A stretch of 24,199 nt of DNA from Aliterella sp. RAGGC_92 (GCA_030826005.1 JAPJOW010000036.1:1-24199), one strand, 5' to 3'. Shown: positions 1 to 9,319, counted from the first letter of the stretch. Numbers and translations: made by a program. Notes: generated from the sequence alone by a model not told the origin.

Positions 1-869
1 GCAATATCTAAGTCAGAAATAATCTTAAAGCGGGCGGTAACGGCGGCAACAATTTGCTTGGGTAACGGCTCGAAAGCTTGACGCAATACGCCATCTTTGC
101 GAAATCGAATGCGGAGATTCTCCTCTTGAGGTTCGATGTGAATATCCGAAACTTTCTCTTGCAAAGCTTTGACCAGAATTTTGTTTACAAGCGCAATCAC
201 CGGAGCCGCCGCCGCATCTTGTACGGCTGCGCCCAAATCCGCGTCTAACTCGTCGGGCGCTTCTTGCAAGTCGAGATTTTCGAGTTCGGACTTGACATCA
301 ACGGATTTTTCTAAATCTATTTGCTTTTGTTTTTCTACTTGCTCGTCTAAATATTTGGAGAGGATTTGCTGAAAGTCCTCTTGAGTGATAACCATTCTTT
401 GCAGACTGAAACCTTTGGGCCGCAAAATTCGGTTTAAAGTGTCTTGAGCATCGAGATTATCAGGATCGACCATTGCCACCAGCACCGATGGAGGCGTAGT
501 ATTATTTTGGGCTAGAGGAATAAGCCGATAGCGACGGCAAGCATCGACGGGAATTAAAGTATCGATTAAGTTTCCGGCGGCAGTGGTGCTAGTTTCACTT
601 ACTTCTGGGTCGAGAAACTCAACTCCATAAAGAATTTTTAGTTCAAATAGTTGTTGTTTTTTATAATGTCTAATCAAATCGGGGGTAAGTTGTTTCCCGG
701 TGATGGATTCTAAAGCATCTGTTAAAGATTTTCCCGATTTGCGGCTTTCCGTTAAAGCTTGGTGAACTTGCTCGCGGTTAGCATAACCCGCTTCAATCAC
801 CTTATTGCCAAAAGGAGATAAATCATTTTTAACAATTAGCGCCCGTCGCTGGGATGAGGAGTAAGCCAT
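1..869 (-). CDS. pilB: Type IV pilus assembly ATPase PilB (GspE/PilB family), N-terminal part, cut by window edge
   Basis: Reading from ATG at 869 gives 289 uninterrupted residues (start MAYSSSQRRALIVKND) that run off the left edge. The first ~170 residues look like the GspE/PilB N-terminal domain. An acidic linker (about 180-215) follows, then the start of the ATPase region (APVIALVNKILVKAL about 222-236, SDIHIEP 241-247, FRKDGVLR 256-263). The Walker boxes lie outside the window. PilB is the hexameric cytoplasmic motor that powers type IV pilus extension, used in cyanobacteria for motility and DNA uptake. The gene is divergent from grpE across 459 bases. I see no strong Shine-Dalgarno sequence before the ATG. 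The family call is secure; the assignment to PilB rather than a GspE paralogue rests on recalled similarity to cyanobacterial PilB. Confidence 0.9.
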   Translation of the reverse strand, partial: MAYSSSQRRALIVKNDLSPFGNKVIEAGYANREQVHQALTESRKSGKSLTDALESITGKQLTPDLIRHYKKQQLFELKILYGVEFLDPEVSETSTTAAGNLIDTLIPVDACRRYRLIPLAQNNTTPPSVLVAMVDPDNLDAQDTLNRILRPKGFSLQRMVITQEDFQQILSKYLDEQVEKQKQIDLEKSVDVKSELENLDLQEAPDELDADLGAAVQDAAAAPVIALVNKILVKALQEKVSDIHIEPQEENLRIRFRKDGVLRQAFEPLPKQIVAAVTARFKIISDLDI

Positions 870-1328
870 AAATATTTGTGATAAAAGTTGCTATAGATAG
901 AGTATGCCCAAACCCTAGGTGAGAGTTGCTATCGAAAACAGTTTGTTGCAAAAAAATGATAAACAACGTAAGTAAAGATACGTGGAGAGAATTTCTCCCC
1001 GCCGATTTTACGGAAAATGACAACTTTGGCAAAAAAGAAGGTTTGCCAGAACCTATCTTTTGGCGGAGTAGGAATAACTAAACTTAACCCGTAAACTCAC
1101 ACTTGTTCGTCATTAAGTACCAGCAAAATGTCTTTTCAACCAACTTAATTTTTAAAACTTTGCACTTCCCGGTTTAATTAGTGCATCCTAGAGAAAGTGG
1201 ATGAATTAATATGCCTCTTGAAGCACAGTTTTGAGCGTCTAGGATTAGTGCATAATGGTTGACGAGGAAAAACTGAGAACCAATGCCTAGTAGATCGACA
1301 CGATCTTGGAGCGGTCTCAAAAGTAACT
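870..1328. promoter_or_regulatory. Divergent pilB/grpE intergenic region
   Basis: 459 bases with no convincing gene; short minus-strand ORFs here have no recognisable content. It must hold both divergent promoters. ATTAGTGCAT occurs twice in direct orientation (1177-1186 and 1244-1253), 67 bases apart. TGCACT (1161-1166) and AGTGCA (1180-1185) form an inverted pair around the first copy. CATAAT at 1251-1256 could be a -10 hexamer for grpE, but TTGAGC at 1231-1236 is only 14 bases upstream of it, so no promoter is assigned. No CIRCE operator (TTAGCACTC-N9-GAGTGCTAA) is present. Confidence 0.4.
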
Positions 1329-2006
1329 ATGGAGACAACAACACAAACAATGAATTCTAACTTCGATCCCAATAGCGAACAAAATCCTCAAGCAGCAGAA
1401 ACCGCTAACTTAGCCAGCGATGCGTCAGCCCAGGAAAATACTGTAGTCGTTCCGCCTAGTGAAACCAATGGCGACGATCGCCAATTATTAGCAGAAAAAG
1501 AGCAGCAAATCGAAGCGCTAAAAAATCAAGTTGAAGAACGTACTAGCCAGTATTTGCGAATTGTGGCGGATTTTGATAATTTCCGCAAACGCTCGCAAAA
1601 AGAAAAAGAAGAACTCGATCAGCAAATTAAAGGCAATACAATCGTCGAACTACTACCCGTAGTAGATAATTTCGAGCGGGCGCGATCGCAGCTTAAGCCC
1701 CAAACCGATGCGGAAATGAGCATTCACAAAAGTTATCAAAGCGTCTACAAACAACTGGTAGATACTCTAAAGCGGTTGGGAGTCGCGCCGATGCGACCGG
1801 AAGGCAAACAATTTGATCCAAGCCTTCACGAAGCGGTAATGCGATCGCCAAGCGAAGAACCCGAAGGTACGATATTAGAGGAATTAGTGCGAGGATACTT
1901 TTTAGGCGATCGCATTTTACGCCATGCAATGGTCAAAGTTGCCACTCCTATTGAGTCCGTGATAACCTCAGAAGAAAATTCTGTAGAAACGCAACCAGAA
2001 AATTAA
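1329..2006 (+). CDS. grpE: GrpE, nucleotide exchange factor for DnaK
   Basis: A 225-residue protein that promotes ADP release from DnaK and so resets the chaperone cycle. The first ~45 residues are polar, Asn/Gln-rich and probably disordered. A long coiled-coil dimerisation helix covers about residues 50-100 (LLAEKEQQIEALKNQVEERT), followed by DFDNFRKRSQKEKEE, typical of GrpE. The C-terminal beta domain carries the family signature near ILRHAMVKVA. ATG at 1329 is used; a second in-frame ATG at 1350 (MNSNFDPN) is possible because neither has a clear ribosome binding site. It lies 90 bases before dnaK in the same direction, the usual grpE-dnaK-dnaJ order. Confidence 0.95.
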   Translation: METTTQTMNSNFDPNSEQNPQAAETANLASDASAQENTVVVPPSETNGDDRQLLAEKEQQIEALKNQVEERTSQYLRIVADFDNFRKRSQKEKEELDQQIKGNTIVELLPVVDNFERARSQLKPQTDAEMSIHKSYQSVYKQLVDTLKRLGVAPMRPEGKQFDPSLHEAVMRSPSEEPEGTILEELVRGYFLGDRILRHAMVKVATPIESVITSEENSVETQPEN

Positions 2007-2096
2007 GTTCTTAACTTACAATTAAACTTGCTTGCCTTTGCGTATTAGTAAAAAACTTACCATCAACTACTCTTTTGAAAACAACTACTACTAAGT

Positions 2097-4070
2097 ATGG
2101 GAAAAGTCATTGGCATCGACTTAGGCACAACAAATAGTTGTGTTGCCATCTTAGAAGGTGGTCAACCAACCGTAATTGCTAATTCCGAAGGCGGACGCAC
2201 TACCCCAAGTGTAGTAGCCTTCGGCAAAGGTAGCGAACGCTTAATTGGTCAATTGGCAAAGCGCCAAGCGGTGACTAATGCGGAAAATACAATTTATAGT
2301 ATCAAGCGTTTTATCGGTCGTCGCTGGGATGATACAGCCAGCGAACGCCAAAGAGTAACTTATAAGTGCGTTAAGGGCAAAGACGACACGGTTGACGTGC
2401 AAATTCGCGGGCGCAACTATACTCCCCAAGAAATCAGCGCGATGATTTTGTACAAGCTCAAACAAGATGCGGAAAGTTTCTTGGGGGAAACGGTAGACCA
2501 AGCAGTAATCACCGTACCTGCCTATTTTACTGATGCTCAAAGGCAAGCAACCAAAGACGCTGGCACAATTGCCGGGCTAGAAGTTTTACGCATTGTTAAC
2601 GAACCTACCGCCGCCGCTTTAGCGTACGGATTGGATAAGCTCGACCAAGAACAAAAAATTTTGGTGTTTGACTTAGGTGGAGGGACTTTTGACGTTTCAG
2701 TTCTCCAACTTGGAGATGGAGTATTTGAAGTTAAAGCTACTTCTGGAAACAATCACTTAGGTGGGGATGATTTTGATAACTGTATAGTGTTGTGGATGCT
2801 CTCTCAATTTCAAGAACAAGAAAAAATTGACTTATCGCAAGATAAGATGGCAACTCAAAGGCTAAGAGAAGCCGCAGAAAAAGCCAAAATAGAACTGTCT
2901 ACAATTGGGGCAACTTCAATCAATTTACCCTTTATCAGCGCCGATGCTACAGGGCCGAAGCACTTAGCAATGGAACTAAGTCGCTCTAAGTTTGAGGAGA
3001 TAGTCGCTCACTTAGTAGAAAGAACTATCGAACCAATGGTGCAGGCTCTCAAAGACTGCGAACTAAAACCCTTAGATATTGATAGAGTAATTTTAGTGGG
3101 CGGTTCGACGCGGATTCCGGCGGTGCAAAACGCGCTGCAAAAATTCTTTGGTGGCAAAGCTACCGATCGCTCTGTTAATCCTGATGAAGCTGTAGCTTTA
3201 GGCGCGGCAATTCAAGGAGGGGTGTTAGGTGGAGAAGTTCAAGATGTATTGCTACTAGATGTCACGCCTCTATCGTTAGGAATTGAAACTTTGGGAGAAG
3301 TGTTTACTAAAGTTATCGAACGCAATCGCACAATTCCCACCAGTAAATCGCAAATATTTTCTACAGCCACCGACGGGCAAATTTCTGTAGAAATTCACGT
3401 CCTTCAAGGAGAACGGGCGATGGCAACAGATAATAAAAGCCTGGGAAGGTTTGTGTTAGCAGGAATTCCCCCCGCGCCGCGCGGAATGCCACAAATAGAA
3501 GTAAGTTTTGAAATTGATGTCAACGGCATATTGAAAGTTGCGGCCCAAGACAAAGGTACGGGTAGAGAACAAAGCATTCGGATTGCAAATACGGGAGGAT
3601 TGAGTAATAGCGAAATCGAAAGGATGCGCCAAGAAGCGGAAGAATATGCCGAGCAAGATAAAAAGCGTATTGAACTAATAGACCTCAAAAATCAAGCAGA
3701 AAATTTGATTTATAGTTATGAGTCTACGTTGAAAGATAACGGCACTTTAATCGATCGGGAATTCAAAACCCAAGCCGAGGAAAGCATAACTTTGCTGCGC
3801 GGACTATTTGACGACCCGGCAGTTACGATAGAAAAAGTCCAGCAACAGTTAGAGAATTTTCAGCAATTGCTGCTAAAAATTGGCACGAGCGTCTATCAAA
3901 AAGCTAATTCCGGCGCTCACGATTTTATAGACACGACCGTTATACCACAAGAGAGAAAAACAACACCCCAATCTACAACTGCTCCTATACCAACAGCTAA
4001 AGAAGAATTTAATTTAGATTTTGCCGAAGAAGATAGCACCGTGACTGTTGATTATGAGGCAATAGAATAA
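2097..4070 (+). CDS. dnaK: Hsp70 chaperone DnaK, DnaK1-type
   Basis: 657 residues. ATPase signatures are intact: GIDLGTTNS at 6-14, DLGGGTFDVS from 192, VILVGGSTRIPAV from 331. They are followed by the substrate-binding beta domain (DVTPLSLGIET; QDKGTGREQSIRI) and a helical lid. The protein ends in an acidic tail (...TVDYEAIE) rather than the EEVD-like or lysine-rich ends of other Hsp70s. Cyanobacteria carry several DnaK paralogues. The sequence and the pairing with grpE resemble DnaK1 (Synechocystis Sll0058 type, from memory) rather than the main stress DnaK2. It binds exposed hydrophobic segments and works with GrpE and DnaJ, both encoded beside it. No CIRCE element is seen in the 90-base gap upstream or before grpE. 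Confidence 0.95.
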   Translation: MGKVIGIDLGTTNSCVAILEGGQPTVIANSEGGRTTPSVVAFGKGSERLIGQLAKRQAVTNAENTIYSIKRFIGRRWDDTASERQRVTYKCVKGKDDTVDVQIRGRNYTPQEISAMILYKLKQDAESFLGETVDQAVITVPAYFTDAQRQATKDAGTIAGLEVLRIVNEPTAAALAYGLDKLDQEQKILVFDLGGGTFDVSVLQLGDGVFEVKATSGNNHLGGDDFDNCIVLWMLSQFQEQEKIDLSQDKMATQRLREAAEKAKIELSTIGATSINLPFISADATGPKHLAMELSRSKFEEIVAHLVERTIEPMVQALKDCELKPLDIDRVILVGGSTRIPAVQNALQKFFGGKATDRSVNPDEAVALGAAIQGGVLGGEVQDVLLLDVTPLSLGIETLGEVFTKVIERNRTIPTSKSQIFSTATDGQISVEIHVLQGERAMATDNKSLGRFVLAGIPPAPRGMPQIEVSFEIDVNGILKVAAQDKGTGREQSIRIANTGGLSNSEIERMRQEAEEYAEQDKKRIELIDLKNQAENLIYSYESTLKDNGTLIDREFKTQAEESITLLRGLFDDPAVTIEKVQQQLENFQQLLLKIGTSVYQKANSGAHDFIDTTVIPQERKTTPQSTTAPIPTAKEEFNLDFAEEDSTVTVDYEAIE

Positions 4071-4195
4071 AGTAGGCTTGTTGTAATTGCAGTTATTTGT
4101 CTACATTTAATAATAGAAATAATTATCGCTCTTGCGAATAGCTATTAACTTTTTGCTTTCTCCGTAAACTTTATCTATAAACGAAGCAGCGCTTT

Positions 4196-5329
4196 ATGGC
4201 CCGCGATTACTACGAAATTCTGGGTGTCTCTCGCAATGCAGACAAAGAAGAACTCAAATCCTCTTACCGCCGCCTAGCCCGGAAATATCATCCTGACGTT
4301 AACAAAGAAGCTGGAGCCGAAGACCGCTTTAAAGAAATTAGTCGTGCCTATGAAGTTTTATCAGAACCTGAAACCCGCGACAGATACGATCGCTTTGGCG
4401 AAGCTGGAGTAGCCGCCGGGGCTGGGGGCGTTGGGTTTCAAGACTTTGGCGACGTGGGCGGCTTTGCGGATATTTTTGAAAATTTATTTAACAACTTTGC
4501 CGGTGGTGTAGGCGGAGGGCAAAGTCAAAGGCGGCGGAACGGACCCGTACGCGGCGACGATCTCCGCACAAACCTCAAACTAGACTTTCGCGAAGCTGTG
4601 TTTGGGGGAGAAAAAGAAATTCGCATTCCTCACTTAGAAACTTGTGAAGTGTGTAGCGGTTCGGGAGCTAAACCCGGTACTCGCCCCCGCAGTTGCTCGA
4701 CTTGTACCGGATCTGGTCAAGTCCGCCGCGTCACGAGAACGCCTTTTGGCAGTTTTACTCAAGTATCGGCTTGTCCTACTTGTAACGGCACGGGACAAAT
4801 GATTGAAGATAAATGCGAAACTTGCGAAGGTAAGGGAGCGCATCAAGTAACTAAGAAGCTAAAAATTACAATTCCCGCCGGGGTAGATAATGGTACGCGC
4901 TTGCGGATCTCCGCAGAGGGCGATGCCGGGCAACGCAACGGGCCTCCAGGGGATTTATATGTATATTTGTTGATTGATGAAGATGCGGAGTTTAAACGCG
5001 ACGGGATAAATATTTTGTCAGAAATTAAAATTAGCTATTTACAAGCAATTTTAGGGGCAAGACTAGAAATAAATACCGTAGATGGCCCTGTAGAACAAGT
5101 CATTCCTCCCGGAACTCAGCCAAATATAGTATTGACACTAGCAGATCGGGGCGTACCGCGTTTGGGTAATCCGGTAAGCCGAGGAAATCACTTAGTTACG
5201 GTGTTAATAGATATTCCTACGAAGCTAAGTAGCGAAGAACGAGAGTTGCTAGAAAAACTCGCAAAAATTAAAGGCGATCGCACGGGAAAAGGCGGTAGAG
5301 ATGGTTTATTTGGCAAATTATTTCAGTAA
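4196..5329 (+). CDS. dnaJ: DnaJ (type I Hsp40 co-chaperone)
   Basis: 377 residues with every type I Hsp40 element. The J domain has HPD at 32-34, which stimulates DnaK ATPase. A Gly/Phe-rich linker covers about 70-115. Four CxxCxGxG zinc repeats follow (CEVCSGSG starting at C150, CSTCTGSG, CPTCNGTG, CETCEGKG). The C-terminal substrate-binding domains and the short dimerisation tail are present. It delivers clients to the DnaK encoded 125 bases upstream. Its TAA stop shares one base with the ATG of the TusA-like gene (TAATG), indicating translational coupling. The length is normal for the family and nothing is missing. Confidence 0.97.
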   Translation: MARDYYEILGVSRNADKEELKSSYRRLARKYHPDVNKEAGAEDRFKEISRAYEVLSEPETRDRYDRFGEAGVAAGAGGVGFQDFGDVGGFADIFENLFNNFAGGVGGGQSQRRRNGPVRGDDLRTNLKLDFREAVFGGEKEIRIPHLETCEVCSGSGAKPGTRPRSCSTCTGSGQVRRVTRTPFGSFTQVSACPTCNGTGQMIEDKCETCEGKGAHQVTKKLKITIPAGVDNGTRLRISAEGDAGQRNGPPGDLYVYLLIDEDAEFKRDGINILSEIKISYLQAILGARLEINTVDGPVEQVIPPGTQPNIVLTLADRGVPRLGNPVSRGNHLVTVLIDIPTKLSSEERELLEKLAKIKGDRTGKGGRDGLFGKLFQ

Positions 5330-5580
5330 TGAGTAATATATCTCTCCCCGACGATAAGCTAGACCTGCGCGGAACTCCCTGTCCGATCAACTTCGTGCGG
5401 ACTAAACTGCGTTTGGAACAAATGCCACCAGGGGCATTACTAGAAGTATGGCTAGATCCTGGAGAACCGATCGAGCAAGTCCCTGATAGTCTAACGATGG
5501 CAGGTTATAGCATCGAACGCATAGCCGCCGTCGCCAGCTACTATTGCTTGCTAGTCCGCCGTCCCCTTGCTCCGGCATGA
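5329..5580 (+). CDS. TusA/SirA-family sulfurtransferase-like protein
   Basis: 83 residues. The start LDLRGTPCPINFVRTKLRLEQM matches the TusA/SirA fold, with the conserved Cys-Pro at C18-P19. In the family this cysteine carries a persulfide used in tRNA thiolation, molybdenum cofactor or other sulfur relay. The strands LLEVWLDPGEPIEQVPDSL and the alpha helix order also fit. The gene overlaps dnaJ by one base and rsgA by four (ATGA at 5577-5580), so it is embedded in a chaperone/ribosome-assembly operon rather than beside tusBCD or sulfur-oxidation genes. The actual acceptor is unknown; calling it TusA itself would be over-interpretation. Confidence 0.85.
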   Translation: MSNISLPDDKLDLRGTPCPINFVRTKLRLEQMPPGALLEVWLDPGEPIEQVPDSLTMAGYSIERIAAVASYYCLLVRRPLAPA

Positions 5581-6650
5581 AGCATGAGCAGCAATTAGTT
5601 GATAATTTGCAATTAAGAGGTACGGTAATTGCCGTGCAAGCAAATTATTATCAAGTTAGGCTAGAGGAACATGATAGTAGTCACCCGCCCTTGCTACTAT
5701 GTACCCGACGAGCGCTGCTGAAAAAAATGGGGCAAAAAGTCATGGTAGGCGATCGCGTAGAAGTGGTAGAACCAGACTTGGCGGGCGGGCGCGGCGCAAT
5801 TTCCCAAGTTTTTTCTAGAGATACAGAACTAGATCGCCCCCCAGTAGCTAATGCCCAACAAATTCTTTTGGTTTTTGCTTTAGAAGAACCAAAGATCGAA
5901 CCTTATCAGTTAAGCCGTTTTTTAGTCAAGGCGGAAACTACAGGCTTAGAAGTGTCCTTGTACTTAAATAAAAGTGACTTGTTAAGCCCCGAACAATTAA
6001 ATTATTGGCGGTTGCGCTTGGGTAGTTGGGGCTACAACCCGTCATTTATTAGCGTGCAACTTGCCGCCATCGAACAATTGCGCGATCGCCTAAATAATAA
6101 AATTACTGTAGTTGCCGGCCCTTCGGGAGTGGGTAAAACGAGCTTAATTAATTACTTGATTCCTGATGCTAACTTACGAACAGGAGAAGTTTCTGGTAAG
6201 TTGGGCAGGGGTCGTCATACTACGCGCCATGTAGAGTTATTTCAACTGCCGAGTGGAGGTTTGCTGGCTGATACGCCAGGCTTTAATCAGCCTGACTTGG
6301 ACTGTCAGCCCGAAGAATTAGTTAGTTATTTTCCTGAAGCAAGAGAGCGTTTAGCCCTTGCTCGCTGCCAGTTTAACGACTGCTTGCACCGAGACGAGCC
6401 AAACTGCGTGGTGCGGGGCGATTGGGAACGCTACGAGCATTATTTAGAATTTTTGGCAGAGGCAATAGCTCGTGCTACTTTACGCGATCGCATGGGCGAC
6501 CCCGAAGCTAACACGAAGTTAAAAAATAAACGCTCTGGCGATCGCTACGAACCTAAGCTAGAAACAAAAAAGTATCGCCGGACATCGCGCCGCAGTCAAC
6601 AGCAAGGGCTGCAAAAGTTAGATGAAGACGGCGAAAGCCTAAACTTATAA
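5577..6650 (+). CDS. rsgA: Small ribosomal subunit biogenesis GTPase RsgA
   Basis: 357 residues from ATG 5577, chosen because it overlaps the preceding stop in an ATGA junction; an in-frame ATG at 5544 would add 11 residues unlike the family. An N-terminal OB fold covers about 10-75. A circularly permuted GTPase follows, with G4 (NKSD at 131-134) before G1 (GPSGVGKT 181-188) and G3 (DTPGF from D232), the hallmark of RsgA/YjeQ. A zinc-binding segment follows (CQFNDCLH...C). RsgA acts in late 30S subunit maturation. The last ~45 residues are a basic, low-complexity extension (KKYRRTSRRSQQQ), plausibly for RNA contact. Confidence 0.95.
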   Translation: MKHEQQLVDNLQLRGTVIAVQANYYQVRLEEHDSSHPPLLLCTRRALLKKMGQKVMVGDRVEVVEPDLAGGRGAISQVFSRDTELDRPPVANAQQILLVFALEEPKIEPYQLSRFLVKAETTGLEVSLYLNKSDLLSPEQLNYWRLRLGSWGYNPSFISVQLAAIEQLRDRLNNKITVVAGPSGVGKTSLINYLIPDANLRTGEVSGKLGRGRHTTRHVELFQLPSGGLLADTPGFNQPDLDCQPEELVSYFPEARERLALARCQFNDCLHRDEPNCVVRGDWERYEHYLEFLAEAIARATLRDRMGDPEANTKLKNKRSGDRYEPKLETKKYRRTSRRSQQQGLQKLDEDGESLNL

Positions 6651-6717
6651 CTAGGGCTTTTAACGACCGAGAACGCTTAGAATTAAGAATCATTATTTGT
6701 AGTAGAGGTACTCGATC

Positions 6718-6990
6718 GTGGCTGCCACTAAAGTTGAAATTTACACTTGGAGAACTTGCCCGTATTGCATTCGTGCCAAACAGTTGCTCCAAAGCAAAGG
6801 TACGGAATTTACAGAATATAGTATTGATGGCGATGAAGCAGCGCGCAGTCAAATGGCTAAACGTGCCAACGGTAGGAGGTCTGTGCCGCAAATATTTATT
6901 AACGACAAACATATCGGCGGTTGCGATGATATGTACGAATTGGATTGGCAGGGCAAACTTGACGAACTGCTACTAGCTAATAATCTTTAA
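6718..6990 (+). CDS. grxC: Glutaredoxin 3 (dithiol)
   Basis: 90 residues beginning at GTG 6718. AGAGG at 6704-6708 is a well-placed ribosome binding site, nine bases before the start. Residues 5-17 (KVEIYTWRTCPYC) carry the dithiol active site CPYC (C14, C17). SVPQIFIND holds the cis-proline, and GGCDDM is the glutathione-binding turn. It reduces protein and mixed disulfides with glutathione. The glutathione synthase gene follows 59 bases downstream, so enzyme and co-substrate synthesis are co-encoded, an arrangement I recall from other cyanobacteria. Confidence 0.95.
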   Translation: MAATKVEIYTWRTCPYCIRAKQLLQSKGTEFTEYSIDGDEAARSQMAKRANGRRSVPQIFINDKHIGGCDDMYELDWQGKLDELLLANNL

Positions 6991-7049
6991 CTTAGTTGAA
7001 TTAACAAGTTTAATCAAATTCGTTGCCCATTAATTACAAAACAATCACT

Positions 7050-8030
7050 GTGTTAAAACTTGCCTTTATTATCGATCCCATTGCCAAACTCGATCCTTTG
7101 CACGATACTAGCGTCGCGCTGATGGAAGCGGCGCAATTATTAGGTCATCAAGTTTGGATAACTCAGGCAAACTTGTTAAGTGTAGTAGCAAGCAAAGCTT
7201 GGGCAACCTTAGAGCAAGTGCAGTTGCAACAAGTGGCATTGATCGAAGGGCGTTGGGTAGTAGATTTACCTTGGTATCAATTAGGCGATCGCATTTTTGC
7301 GCCCCTAGAAACGATGGATGCGGTTTTTATGCGTACCGATCCCCCCGTAGATGCCTTGTACCTTTATGCTACTTACATTTTGGACTACATAGACCGTGCC
7401 AAAACCTTAGTTGTCAACAACCCCCAGGGACTAAGGGCAGCTAATGAAAAAATGTACGCTTTGCAGTTTACAAATTCAATTCCTGAAACTATTGTTAGCC
7501 CTGATAAAGAAGTTATTCGGGAATTTATGCGCTCAAAAGGAGCGGTAATTCTTAAGCCTTTAGGGAATAAAGCCGGAGAAGGAATACTGTATTTAGAGCC
7601 GAGCGATCGCAATTTTAACTCGATTGTCGAACTCAGCACCCTCCAAGGGCGAATTCCTGTTATGGTACAAACATTCTTACCTGCCGCCAAGCAAGGTGAC
7701 AAGCGAATTATTTTACTTAATGGCGAACCAATTGGCGCTCTAAATCGACTTTCTAGCGGTAATGAATTTCGCAATAATATGGCTGCCGGGGGTACGGTAG
7801 CTACAACAGAAATTACCCAGCGAGAAAAAGCAATTTGTGCCGAACTCGCGCCCAAACTGCAAGCTGATGGCTTGTATTTTGTTGGTATTGATGTGATTGG
7901 AGGCTATTTAACCGAAGTCAACGTTACTAGCCCGACCGGAATTAGAGAAATAGATCGCCTAGAAGCTACTCATCTAGGACAACAAGTAATTAAATGGGTA
8001 GAACAAAAGCAGAAACTCGGAAAAACTTAA
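7050..8030 (+). CDS. gshB: Glutathione synthase (ATP-grasp)
   Basis: 326 residues. It ligates gamma-glutamylcysteine and glycine using ATP, the last step of glutathione synthesis. GTG at 7050 is preferred because family members begin (M)xLAFIIDPI; a TTG at 7023 in the same frame would add nine unmatched residues, and neither start has a clear ribosome binding site. The N-terminal GshB domain has AFIIDPIAKLDPLHDTSVALM. The ATP-grasp part has NNPQGLRAANEK (from 123), ILKPLGNKAGEGI and EVNVTSPTGIRE (from 289), which supplies metal and substrate ligands. It is paired with grxC upstream and converges on ftsZ with only 29 bases between stops. Confidence 0.95.
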   Translation: MLKLAFIIDPIAKLDPLHDTSVALMEAAQLLGHQVWITQANLLSVVASKAWATLEQVQLQQVALIEGRWVVDLPWYQLGDRIFAPLETMDAVFMRTDPPVDALYLYATYILDYIDRAKTLVVNNPQGLRAANEKMYALQFTNSIPETIVSPDKEVIREFMRSKGAVILKPLGNKAGEGILYLEPSDRNFNSIVELSTLQGRIPVMVQTFLPAAKQGDKRIILLNGEPIGALNRLSSGNEFRNNMAAGGTVATTEITQREKAICAELAPKLQADGLYFVGIDVIGGYLTEVNVTSPTGIREIDRLEATHLGQQVIKWVEQKQKLGKT

Positions 8031-8059
8031 ATTATTTTTCCGACTCGCCACTATTGCCC

Positions 8060-9319
8060 TTAACCGCGTGGCGGTCTTCTTCTTTGTAAAAAATCAGGAA
8101 TATCTAAGCCGGTTTTTTCTTTAGGTTCGTAAGCAACGGGAGATGGGGGGGGTATTTCTGGCTGGCTTGGCTGTTTTGGCGTAGCTTTAGCAGCTTTTGA
8201 GGGCGCAGCAACTACTTCTCCACTAAACCCTGTAGCGATTACAGTAATCCTCACTTCTCCTTGCAGCCTGTCATCTATAACCGCTCCAAAAATAATATTG
8301 GCGTTAGGATCGACAACTTCATAAATTCTTTCGGCGGCGGCATTAACTTCATGGAGCGTTAGATCGCTGCCACCAGTGATGTTAAAAATAACCCCTCTAG
8401 CCCCTTCTATAGAGGACTCTAATAGCGGCGAGGAAATTGCTGCATTCGCCGCTTCTTGGGCGCGGGATTTGCCCGATCCTACGCCAATTCCCATCAACGC
8501 CGAACCCGCATCTGCCATAATTGCTCGGACATCGGCAAAATCTACGTTCACCAAACCGGGAATGGTAATAATATCAGAAATTCCCTGTACGCCTTGACGC
8601 AATACATCATCGGCAAACCGGAAAGCTTCTTGTACGGGGGTTTGCTCGGAAATTACTGCCAGTAATTTATCGTTAGGGATGACAATTAGCGTGTCTACTC
8701 GGCTTTCTAGCCCCTCAATACCTTGCTCGGCTTGGCTAGTACGCCGCCGACCTTCAAATACAAACGGGCGAGTCACAACTCCAACGGTTAGCGCTCCCAT
8801 TTCTTTAGCTATTTCTGCAACTATTGGTGCTGCGCCCGTACCCGTACCGCCACCCATTCCAGAGGTGATAAATACCAAGTCCGCATTTTCTAAAGCTGCG
8901 GCAATTTCATCGCGGGATTCTTCGGCGGCTTTTTGACCGATCGCTGGGTTGCCGCCTGCGCCCAAGCCCCGCGTTAGCTTCTGCCCTATTTGCAAGCGTT
9001 TGACGGAAGCGGACTGGACTAAAGCTTGAGCATCGGTGTTAATTGACCAAAACTCAATTCCCGATACATTACTGGCAATCATCCGGTTGACGGCATTTCC
9101 ACCCCCACCGCCGACCCCAATAACTTTGATGTTGGCTACTCGACCGGGGACAATGTTATTAACTAGGTCGTCTTCGGCTGGCATTCCCTTGTCGTTGTTA
9201 CCAAAATTAAGCCCTGTGCTGCTAAAAGGATTATTAGAATTTACTGCCAGTGTAAACGCTGATTGTCCTGGTGATTGAGAATTATTATGGGCAAGCCCTT
9301 GGTTATTATTGAGCGACAT
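8060..9319 (-). CDS. ftsZ: Cell division GTPase FtsZ
   Basis: 419 residues from ATG 9319. A longer reading from 9358 exists, but cyanobacterial FtsZ typically opens with xLxNNQGL, which matches M-S-L-N-N-N-Q-G-L here. The first ~58 residues are the Asn/Ser-rich N-terminal leader typical of cyanobacteria. The GTPase domain starts at IVPGRVANIKVIGVGGGGGNAVNRM, with tubulin signature GGGTGTG at 156-162 and synergy-loop region VNVDFADVRAIMADAG. A Pro/Lys linker and the conserved C-terminal peptide (DIPDFLQRRRPPRG), which binds anchors such as SepF, close the protein. It polymerises into the Z ring. The 260 bases upstream separate it from the small RHH-like gene; no clear -35/-10 pair was found there. 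Confidence 0.97.
   Translation of the reverse strand: MSLNNNQGLAHNNSQSPGQSAFTLAVNSNNPFSSTGLNFGNNDKGMPAEDDLVNNIVPGRVANIKVIGVGGGGGNAVNRMIASNVSGIEFWSINTDAQALVQSASVKRLQIGQKLTRGLGAGGNPAIGQKAAEESRDEIAAALENADLVFITSGMGGGTGTGAAPIVAEIAKEMGALTVGVVTRPFVFEGRRRTSQAEQGIEGLESRVDTLIVIPNDKLLAVISEQTPVQEAFRFADDVLRQGVQGISDIITIPGLVNVDFADVRAIMADAGSALMGIGVGSGKSRAQEAANAAISSPLLESSIEGARGVIFNITGGSDLTLHEVNAAAERIYEVVDPNANIIFGAVIDDRLQGEVRITVIATGFSGEVVAAPSKAAKATPKQPSQPEIPPPSPVAYEPKEKTGLDIPDFLQRRRPPRG

Noticed and set aside
870..1328. CIRCE (HrcA) operator upstream of grpE
   Set aside because: No TTAGCACTC-N9-GAGTGCTAA arrangement exists; the TGCACT/AGTGCA pair is too short and has a 13-base spacer.
7385..7855. A 156-residue ORF antisense to gshB
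   Set aside because: It is fully inside a strongly supported gene and has a composition expected of antisense shadow reading.
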